Positions 54,131 through 64,000 of a DNA stretch of 64,000 nucleotides are shown here, piece by piece (within the stretch, counting starts at the first letter, position 1; each line of letters starts with the position of its first letter). Location of the stretch: assembly GCA_008921705.1 (NCBI GenBank), contig VFFE01006702.1:1-64000 (forward strand). Reading direction: 5' to 3'. Source of the stretch: Burhinus oedicnemus. Lineage: Eukaryota > Chordata > Aves > Charadriiformes > Burhinidae. The notes under the pieces are model-generated. The model searched no databases. It saw only the letters and a program-made list of their open reading frames with translations, and was not told where the DNA came from. The position numbers were made by a program, and so were the translations under genes.

Positions 54131-57100
54131 ATTTTCATTTTATTTTTATTTTTATGAAATTTCTTTAAATATCCATGCAAATAACTTGGTGAAACTTGAC
54201 TTCACTGGAAAAACATTTACTGGAAATTATTTCTTAATTAAAATCCGAAACTATAATTTTTCATCTACAGATGATGTGCAAGATTTTTCCAGTGTGAATG
54301 TGATGTGGTGCAGAATTTCAGGTACAGAGAAGAGAAGGAGGGGGAAAAGGTGGACAGTCATCTGGAAACTGTAGGGAAATATGACAGAAACAAGGGAAAA
54401 CAGCTGCATGCGTAACAAATATTATAAAAAGATATCCACAGGTTTTAACCAACAATTGCTGGGAAGACAATTCCTGGGAAAAAGAATTGTTGCTTCACAT
54501 TGAAATTTCTGAACGAATTCAGCAAGGGTTTTTTTAATGTAAACTGTCCTTGGAAATTAGCGTTTTGAAATAGATACAGCACAGTGAGCAGCTGGGAAGA
54601 AACTCAGTTGACTTCTGTGAGGTGCAGAGCTTGAAATGTTGACTCTGCTTCAACGTCTTGCAGCCCCTGCCTCCCCCACCCTGCCCGGCTATTTCCTGGC
54701 TGCCGCTCTCCCGCTTGAGTTGGAGCCCAACAAAGCAAACTGTCACAACAATTGTAACTCAAACCCTACATATTTCTCAAAACTGTGTTGCACTCTTCCA
54801 GGTAACCAGCTTCTTTACCTCCCTGAGCTGCAAATGCTGAAGTAGACGTGGAGTATAATTTGATTGCCAGTCTACGAGAGAGATACGAGGAGGTGTAGCT
54901 TTCTGCACGTCTAAAAGAAGACCCAGAGCGAAGAGTTCCCGTCTGTACGCTGGGGAAACACCCGTGTCACAGCTGAAAAAGAAAAATAGAATTACAGGAT
55001 GAAATCTCCTCACGTGCAGACAGCACACTGCCAGCGTCTGACATGCCCATGGATGAGCGTCTTGCAGCATTTGAAAGTGCAAGATATCGGCACCAACTGC
55101 CGTATTCCTGGTACCAGTGAGATGTTTCTTACAGAAAGTATTTAACCTTCCTCGCCAGCACTCACCTTCAGTGCTACAGCAGGAAAAAGACACCTGCCCT
55201 TACAGATTACCGTAACTGCCCTGACATCTGCCGGGAGCGTCAGCGGCCACTGCCGGCGTTCGGTGCAAGCAGAGCCTTGCGGCAGCATCGCACCCAGTCC
55301 GGGGTGGCAAAACTCACCTGTGAGCTCTGTTTTCGTACTTTTCCAACAGGGTCACTGCAGGGCTGAACCTGGACCCACGAAAACAGTTTAAGGGTTAACA
55401 TCTGCAGAAAACTCAGAGTTGATGGTTAGAGCTGTTTTGGGCTAGGTTACTGCTTGCTGCTTCACAAAATCCTCACGCTGCCCTTTGCAAAGCTCTGTCA
55501 CGGAGCTGTCATTGACTACAAAAGAACGCCAGCCAAAGCGCATCAGCACTGAGGATACATTTACGCACATGATTTTCCTATACTCGGGAAATTTGGGGGG
55601 GGGGCCGGAATTGCGCGTGCCAGTGGCAAACATTATGGACGCTATCCCAGGGGTGGCAATTGCAGCCTGCACCCCTCCGGCAGGAGGTACCCTGGTTTCA
55701 GGGCCGGCGCCTCTGAGCTCGGAAGGTCCTTCCTCCTGAAAAGCGAGAGGCGAGCCTACCCCACACGAGGATGTGTGAGGATTAGCTCTCTGCAAAAGCA
55801 GACGTCTCCTCTGTGGATCACAATTTATATTGTGCGAGAGGCCTCGCCCAGGTCTGGGTATCGCTGCCTCCAGCCCTGTGCAAACACCCGGGCTGACAGA
55901 CGGTCTGTGACAAAGGGCTCCCAGCCCGAAAGTGTTGGGACAGGTGATGGAGACAAACACGCGGATGGGAGAGGGGGGAGGAGGAAGGTGATGGATGGAA
56001 ATACAAAAGTAGCAGGATGCCTTTGTGCTTAATAGCTGCCAAGTGCTCCGCTAGGGCTATTCGGCCGAAATAAAAAGCATGTGAATTCTGCAAAAATAAA
56101 AGCAGAATAGTGTAAATGCAGTGCAAGAAGCCAGAGATACATACTTATAAAAGAAAATAACATTTAAAGCTATTTTTAAACTTTAAGCTATTTTCAAATA
56201 ACATTTAAATCTTTCAGTTTAAAGACAGACTTTTTTGGGAAAAAAAAAATTGATGTGGAATTTAGCAAATCCTGGGAACTTGCCCTCTACTCTTCTGTCT
56301 GCTGGTGGGAGAGCAGAAACTTTGTGAGGACCAAGTTCAAACTGCTTGTGAGAGGGCAGCAAATCCCATGTAGAAACATTTTCCTTCCTCCCTGAGGGTG
56401 CAGATACCTCTTCCTTTATCTTTCTGGACAGGATGTGTCCTGGGGTCAAATGAGGCCAAAGAAGAAAGTGCCCTCTCCATGAGGCACTATGGCCCAGGAG
56501 CAGCACACCGCAGGATTTTTCCATCAGAAAATGCCAACAGGGCTGAGCACAGAATTGCCAAAGCCCACGGCCTTTGGGGGAGCCACGGATACTGTGATTT
56601 TTAAATGAAGTTTGCAGCAAGCAGGGAAGTAGGGTTATGGAAGTGGGCCAAGGGAGCAGCCTCAGAGAGCACACCCTCTATGGGATCGATTTGAGGGCTG
56701 TGGGGATTGTGATGGATTTCCCCATGAATCCTTATGCTCCATGTGGCTGGAGGGCCAGATCCAAGCCCTGCACAGTCCATTTCTAGTCCATGTAGAAGGA
56801 GCTGTTAACTGAGAAACTGAGTGTTGAATGGGGCAAAAGTTATCTAGAAAGTTTCTTGTGGGAAACAGCAGTGAGACCAAGTAGTTGAGGGATGTGTTAT
56901 AGTTAAAATAGTACAATTATTCCCTTTGTTCTTTCATTCTACTGTTTATTAATCTTTGCTTTCTCCAGTCCCACACACCGGTTCTTCTCTTGTGTAGGAA
57001 ATGAGAGTTAGGAAAGGCGCCACTGAATTCAGTGATTCGTCTGGACTTCGTGCAGTAAATGCTGTATTTGATAATTTCCCATTCAATGAATTTCTGTGCA

Positions 57101-60100
57101 GGAGAAAGTAACAATCTCTTTAGCTTTCTGAAAAAGTACTTGAATTAATAATTCATTTATCTTAATATTTTTTTCAAAATCTTTCCAGAAGAGAGCTTAC
57201 TTAGAAAAATATTTCTTTTACTTCTTACCTGTGATCATTACTTATGTTTAATGCAACAGCTAATCCCCCGTGCCTGATAATTTATTTTCAGTCAAGTTGC
57301 CTTTATAGTCATAAGAAAGATTTCTATTGAGCCCAGTGAGAAAAGGCATCGGGCCCCTAATCTACTGGCAGACACCTTGGCCAAACTGCTGCACCCTCTG
57401 CAAAGGCCAGAAACAAAGTGAAAGGGATGAGACATAAAGAAAAAAAGGGAGAGCAAGCGAGCGATGGAAGGAGGGATGGAGAGAAGCTTCTGACGGTGTT
57501 TCTGTGGAAGTCAAGGGCAACACTCACACTGGCTCTGTCTGCAGGAACATGCCTTTAAGCAATTGAGCTGAGCCCTGCCTTGGCATAGGATCAAGCCTCA
57601 CAGACCCCCCTCCAAGTCTCCCATCCTATTCTGCGCTAAGCCTGATCTGACAGCAGGTGAGATCCTAGTGTTAACAGTCCACTTCCCCTGCCAGTTCTAT
57701 CTCCATGCGAATGACTCACAAGTCCTCCCAGTGGTCTTTGCAAGGAGAAGAAATAAATGCACGGTTTTGTTTTTTTAAGGGAATAATTTTAAAATAACAG
57801 GTACTTAAACCAAATGAAAGGCTACAGCTGTGCATAAAACTGCTACTTGTAAGCGTTTTCATTCACTATCTAAGTGAATCGAACTATGCAGAGCCGTTAA
57901 AACGTTTTCCTCTTTTGCCTTGTGCAAAGAAGAATACTGGGTGGGACTGCAGTTTTAAATCAAACCGGATTTTTTCACAATTGTGAAATGGGAGGAAGGA
58001 AGAAGACATGTGAGAAAAAAAAAAAAAAAAAGGCAGAATCATTGACCTTGTACTAAACTGCTCAAATCACGTTCACTCAGAATAATTTCACAGAGGTGCC
58101 CCTGGGTGGTCTTGCTTCCAAAGACACAGCGAGATCTCTGATGCATTTTACTGTATTAAGCTTAGGGAAACGAAATATATCTGGAGGTGGGAAGTTGCTT
58201 TGCTTGCAGCCATGTCCACTGGGCTTTAGGAGCGCTTGGGACCGGCACTTGAGAGTTTTCAGTCTTAAACTGTGAAGGCAAAGGCCCACCGCTAATGCCA
58301 GGGGGTTAACTTCATGATTTCACACATTAGGCCAGTCTCCATAAAAGAAAATTCCCTTGCATGGGGGGCTAAGTGAACTTGCATGTTGCGAGTCTTTTAC
58401 AGGAGGGTTGGGTTGCATATCTTGCACATAATTCAAGAAGAAACAAAATCTAACTGATGTAGGCATGCAATTTCTGCTGCCTAAGACCTATTGAAGTGCA
58501 AAACTGGAACACGGAAATCCCCAGGGGAACTTGCACACTAAGCTACGGTCCCCACTCATATCGTAAGTGCTGCTGTTTTCCTTCTTGCCAGAGACTTGTT
58601 TCTGAAATGAAAAACAGCATTCTGGAAAGCAAGCGTCACTGTCTCAGGTGTAGAGCTTTGCATATGGAAACCCCTTATTTTGGGATCAGCTCTTCTAGAA
58701 ACACACACACGCAAAGCATTTTGCCAAAAAAAAAAGGATACTTACTATGCTATTCACTTATTAGAAATGTAGGTAGCTATGTCTCTAGTACTTGATTCCA
58801 GATACGCAAAACAGTCACTTTCAAAACAGCAGGTGGCAGGACACGCCACAGTCCTGCTGTAATAGATTTGTCAAAGGCTTATGGGTACATCACCTCCCTT
58901 TTGCCCACTTACATTCCAGATCTCCAAGTGCAAGTGAATTAACACTTTAAAACAAGAAACAGCTATGTGAGTTCATCCAGTGTGATGTCACCCTTCATAA
59001 GCCTAATTTCCCAAGAATGGAAAGGACAAGCAACGGTCAGTTTGGAAAAGCCAATGGATTTTATGTTGAGTGCTGCCCGAGACAGAAGTCAGTGCTCATT
59101 CATCATACTCTAAGTTTCCCTCTGAGGAAAAAAACATAGTGATGACAGATCGAAAGGATCCAATTTACATTACCAGAATTTTTGCACTACAAATCTATGA
59201 TGACCGTGGTTCAGTAGCTTTTTACTTCTTGCAAGCCCTTCAGATACCAAAAATCCTTCGTTAGCAGAGTTCTAAAAAGAAGAGAAAGTTCTCCTCCCGT
59301 ATGTACTTTTGAGCAACTGAGCAGGTCAGACTGCAAACAAACAGCAATGTGTGTGGGAACCGCTCTGTGCTCTCACAAGTCTTGCACAAAGAAAAGTATT
59401 TTTTCTTCCCTTGGAAGTTCATTAGAAAGCAAGCCAAAAGCTGTTGGTCTCCACTAAACTACGTCTTTGGGTTATGTCTTTATATGAACAGGCTGCCCTT
59501 TTCGCAACACCCTCTTTCTCACCTTCTCCTTTTGTTACCTTGGTTTTTCTCGCCCACCCTTTGGTCACCCCTGTTGGCTATAACCCCAGTCTCTCCCTGC
59601 TCCCGGTCTTGGGGCCCAGGGCAGCACTGTGAGGGTGAGACAGATGAGCTCTGTGCTTGCCTGAGCAGCAGTGGTCTGCAAGACATCCTGACGCCGGCAG
59701 ACCCTCTCTCCTGCCACAGCACAGCCTTCCCACACTGGCGAGTGAAATAGGGCTGAGACTGAGAAACATCAAAAGAGGTGTCCTTCTGACATCTTTTCCA
59801 GCCTTGTGTTTGGCCAGCTGGCCAAAATAGTAATTCAAAAGCAAGAAGTTACTGAAATGTTGCCTACAGGGGTTAGGATGAACCTAAGTCCGCCGCTTCA
59901 TTTTCCAGTAGGATGAAGCAAATGTGTATTTGGTGTCATGGCTCCTGCCCTGAAGGAAAAGGTGAGGAAGAAGAGAGGCTGTGCCAGAGCCAAATGGAGA
60001 GGCTCAGTGTTAAACTCAGCCCGTTCAGGCTTTCGACATTGCTCTGCCTCTTCATGGTGAAAACTTTCACTCTTAAACCAGGAACCTTTTATCCAGCGAG

Positions 60101-61400
60101 CTAATTTCTTTTGTTTGAAATGCCCAGGAAGCCTCGCGGCCCAGCATTTTCACAGGGTTCCCTCCAAGTTTTCACTTTGGTCTTAAGAAGATTTCACCTA
60201 CAAGTGCTTTCCCTTTCTGATAGATCCAAACAAGGCTCCCACTTTCTATGAAGATTAATTTAGATTTTCTATTGCGGAGGCATCCACCCCCCAGCCACGT
60301 GATTCCCCTCCTTTTGAAAACTAGGTAAAGCCTGTAAAGAGGCAGCTGTGTTTCAAGCTCTTTGAACAGTGTCTCTTATAGAAGAGGAGAATAGATAAGC
60401 CGTCTTGCAAACACTGTTAGTAGAGACCACTAATCAGTGTAGAAGAAGTCTGCGCTGGGAATGAATGTATCAATTTACCTCAGGCTGTGCACTTCAGAGA
60501 TGGGCTTTGCCCTAGATTGGGTACATTTTAAGCTTGGCCTGTAACTAAAATTAAACCACTTTGTTATGACAGGGGTTTGTTTCTAAATTGCAGATTTTCC
60601 CCTTTGTATGAAAAGGCACGGCCATGACACTCTAAACCTGCCTCTTTGGAGGTTTGCATCATAAATACATGCATTATGCACACGAGCACTCATTGCTTAT
60701 ATATCTGTGTGTGTCTAAATCTATCTGTATCTAAATAGGTGAAACAAAACGCAATTCAAAACTTCCTTTCTGTCCATGCACATAAGCTGGCTATAAAATA
60801 GTTCTTAAAAATGACACATTGTACAATACATAGACTTCTTAATTTGCACATTTCCTATCAGCATTAAGGAAGGAATTCCTGGGAGCTGCAAAGCATTATT
60901 CGCATTACACCAACATTTGCACCTTTTTGTGTGGTGGTTTTTTATGTTTTTTGGGTTTTTTTTGTTTTGTTTTGTTTTGTTTTTTTTTTAACTCCAGTGC
61001 TTGTCAGGTTAAACCCTTAACTCTGCTATATACAGAGCTAAAAGCAGAAGATTGAAAAGTGCCCTCTGCTAATCTAACCCCGTGTGCAGACTGAGGTGAG
61101 ATGAGCATGCTGAGAAAGTCAGCTAAAAAAATTAAACCCCTGTGATTCCTGTAGAATTAGTGATTCACCACCAGCTGGGAACAAAATCAAGTTGCCTGTG
61201 GTTGACTTTCAGAAAAAAATATTTCACATCCTGAAGGAAGATAAACACATTCAGTTCTGGGAGTCCTTGGTGAGACACTGAGATGGGGGAAAAAACTCCA
61301 TGTGCTTCTTGTTCCATAAAAGGAGGGAAAGCTGAAATACAGGGTAGAAACCTTCAAGAAAATAACGAAGGAGATCTTGGCTACTAAAAGATCAGTGTTT
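54131..61400. other. Gene-poor region, nothing coding recognised
   Basis: Mostly AT-rich, with a moderately CG-containing patch at about 55200-55950 that includes a run of nine Gs. It also holds a 17-base A-run at 58015-58031 and a T-rich (GTTTT)n tract at 60924-60990. Blocks at 57230-57330 and 60270-60680 look like possible conserved elements. The 138-, 172-, 151- and 133-codon frames have no family resemblance and no splice context I can defend. Confidence 0.5.
60924..60990 (+). repeat. T-rich tract with (GTTTT)n
   Basis: Runs of T separated by single Gs, ending in nine or more Ts. It could be the reverse complement of an A-rich retroposon tail, but no element body is recognised beside it. 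Confidence 0.75.
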
Positions 61401-62520
61401 CAAAGCAACTAGCCTGAAACTATTCAGTGAAGCCACTTCAGTTGAAGATCTCTGGGACTTCAGTATGGAGGAGGCTTTAAATTTCCTTAAATCAAAGGTA
61501 CGAAAAAGTGGCCCGAGTCTGTATTCTAGTGAAAGGGAAAATGTTCATAAGAAAGATCTTCAGACCAAATGGATAAATAAAAGAATTACTTTACAAAAAA
61601 AAAGTAGATGCAAATGGCTGCAAGGGTGGAGTAAAGAGCAGGAAAAAAAGCTGAGAACTGTATTCTAAGTAGGAAAACGTAAGTATAAAGTGAGAATTTC
61701 CAAGAGTGAAGCTGAGGTAAATCTTTTGGGAAAAAAAGCAAGAAGCAAAAGATTAATCCAGAATACCTGTTATAAAAAAATCACATCCAGTGAGAATAAG
61801 TCAGGCATTAAAAATCATTCGAGATTCAGATAAACTTATTCTTGCCTTATTTTCTAAGAAATATGCTGTTGTTGATAATGAGAAGCCACATGAGAAGATG
61901 ACTATAGAAATGGAAATGACCATGGCATTGAAAATGAAATTGCAGTTCCAGTGGAAGAAATTTTACCAAATAGATCAAATGAAGAAGTGGAACCACAAAT
62001 TTTAGAAGAGGTGGCAGACCAAGTCATCTTTGAGTCCATTGGTTTAATCTCAATAACACATAAGAGAACAAATGCTGAAAAAAAGAATAATTAAAAGGAA
62101 AGTGCAACAAAATACAAAAATATGTGACGCAGGTTTATTGAAGAGATCATGCCAGACATTTTAAACTCTTTGATAACTGATTTTTCTAGACAAAGGAAAT
62201 CTATTATATCTACTCTGTCTGGCCTTTGTAAGGTGTAAAACATGATGACCCATGTGAAATCTTTAGAAAGTAGAAAAGAGGGGGATGAATTCAACTATTG
62301 AAAGGAAGTAAAGGCTTACCTGCCAGAGAGGCAAAATGAGATTGCAATGAAAGTAAGTATCAAGACAGAGGGAAAGTACTAAGATAATTCTTCAAAGATG
62401 GATCTAATATTCATGCAAATAACCATGTCACAGAAAACACGAACTTCGCCAAAAAGTCAGTATGTATTGCCAATACATAGGAGGGGCAGAATGTTCAAGA
62501 AGAAATGGAGCAATAAAGCT
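61400..62520 (+). mobile_element. Probable decayed retroelement or pseudogene-like segment
   Basis: This A-rich stretch has several short plus-strand frames rich in K, E and R (61465-61668, 61790-62005), which suggests an old coding sequence now broken by stops and frame changes. Within it, at about 62128-62262, the plus strand translates to LITDFSRQRKSI and then SGLCKV, a stop, NMMTHV. This lines up with the [26 protein letters not shown] stretch of the CR1 at 39.6-39.9 kb. The simplest reading is an ancient LINE fragment on the plus strand. Whether the upstream K/E-rich part belongs to the same element is unknown. Confidence 0.35.
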
Positions 62521-64000
62521 GGATTAGTAGTACACAGCAAAACATCCTGTATTTTGTGAGCCGTAAGTGCTAAAGGTCCTTTTTATTGAATACTGACAGA
62601 TAAAGAGAAGATACTGTTGCTGAGCAATGGAGAAAGAAAATATTAAAATATTAGCCAAATGACAGAGTTTTATAACAAAATTACACTCATGGTACATCAG
62701 ATGTCTAAAGCATCTTCTATGAAACAGGCTAGTTGCTGGGAAAGATTTGACATATTTAGTTTCACAGCACTCCTGGAGAGCTAAGGAAAATAACCCCAGC
62801 TTACACAGTGGGACCTGAGGGTGCTTCAGATAGAAGCAGATAGGTATCTTCAGATGGGTACTCCCCCATCTGAATGGCAAAGCTGAGCAGGTCTCCCATA
62901 TCATATGAGAAGGAGGTGCTGCAGTTGTGGGGTGAAGAGAGACCCCGTGCTCAGGAAGGCCCCTGCCTCCAATAGATCTGTGCTTGCAATTCTGTAACAT
63001 TTCAGTAGACGTGGACAGGGCTTAGTGATTCAAATGGTTTAGTAGATTTAGGATCCTTCCAGATCAAGTTAGAACTGGGACCATCTCATCCCCATGAAGA
63101 GGAACCCAATGAATTAGATAGAAATAAACATAGTTTGATACAGGCACGGTTGGGGTTAGAGAAGATCCTCTCCTATTCCATGTTCCAGGAGAGAAGAAAG
63201 ATCTCTCGTCTAGGCAATCTCTGTTTTTCAGTCGTGTGGGTGATGTTTTGCTTTCCACCACAAATGCTGCTCTACTTCAGTGATACAGCCTCGTGTGGAA
63301 TCCTTCAGGAGTTAAAAATACATTCTGTAAATGCTGTCTTTAGAGAGTCTGAAAGTCTTTGCTCTTAGTACTTTCCACATGCCAGAAAAATCACTAATTG
63401 CAACAAAAGAGCAGACCTATGTGCGAATAGGGTAATGGAGTACAGGAAGGACCATGAAGGACTCTCAGACTCAGTCCTTCTCTGCTTCTGTTAAGTTAAA
63501 ATTAAATTTACCACTGGTTTAAAGAGAAGCATTCAGGCTACTACTTTCACTTCTGACAAACCTGACTTTATCTCTGTATGTTAGACCTGATTCCAATGTC
63601 TTATTCTAGACTGGGAAAGAGTTTCACGGCAGGTAGCCTCAATTTCTTGTAGGCTATGGAGCCCTACCAATGGTGTCCCAGCTATGCTAACTAGTGCATT
63701 AATAACATGCCTTGATAGGAACTACTTGGATTCATGCCAGAGTAATTACTCATGTATAAAGTTCAGATTGATTAAAAGATTACACATTTATTTTAAATGA
63801 TCATTTGAGAGTACTCTTTGTAATGGTTATACTCAGCACAAGGTTCATTTTGTATTTATGTTGCTGAAAATGGTATCTTAGAAGGGCAAGCACTTCATTT
63901 AAACACTTCATTACAATAACAGCAATAATGAAGCCTCTAAACTGCTCTCTTGTTCTCTCTTTCTCTCTTTCATCCCTTCCACCACCAAATAAAATAGAAT
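62521..64000. other. Terminal gene-poor segment
   Basis: Nothing recognisable as a gene, RNA or repeat family. The 158-codon minus-strand frame at 62524-63000 has no family resemblance. Confidence 0.5.

Overview
The window is vertebrate nuclear DNA, almost certainly from a bird. It contains a partly frame-preserving CR1 LINE of about 2 kb and a second CR1 3' tail, both with the ATTCTRTG-type terminus found in birds and other reptiles. It also holds worn MIR-like and palindromic amniote repeats, no Alu or L1 elements, and large stretches with no gene.

Only one protein-coding gene can be read with confidence: SIM2 (single-minded homologue 2, a bHLH-PAS transcription factor) on the minus strand. 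Two internal coding exons are present with clean splice sites and matching phases. Exon 2 (7860-7942) encodes the linker between the bHLH and PAS-A domains. Exon 3 (4839-4928) encodes the start of PAS-A. The rest of the gene lies off the low-coordinate edge. I could not find the first coding exon (start codon plus bHLH) in the sequence shown. It may lie in or near the assembly gap at 16250-16269, inside the CpG-rich domain.

Layout by region. 1-6.6 kb is AT-rich SIM2 intron with exon 3. About 6.7-20.3 kb is an exceptionally long cluster of CpG islands around exon 2 and the presumed promoter, broken by AT-rich islets (notably 12.58-13.2 kb), a gap and an alternating CA/TA tract. This is the layout expected of a Polycomb-type, hypomethylated valley at a developmental regulator. 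20.3-64 kb is a gene-poor region upstream of SIM2 that contains the CR1 elements, ancient LINE/MIR/palindromic repeats, simple repeats, an isolated small CpG island near 53.6 kb and several stretches that resemble conserved non-coding elements. In other amniotes the neighbour on this side is CLDN14. Its coding sequence is not in the window.

The many open frames in the CpG-rich part are by-products of high GC content. I found no RNA genes, CRISPR arrays or prokaryote-type systems, and no previously undescribed protein system. The most interesting items are regulatory: the size of the CpG domain, the AT-rich homeodomain-site block inside it, a perfect 20-bp palindrome with a kappaB-like core, the missing bHLH exon next to a gap, and the lone CpG island in the desert.
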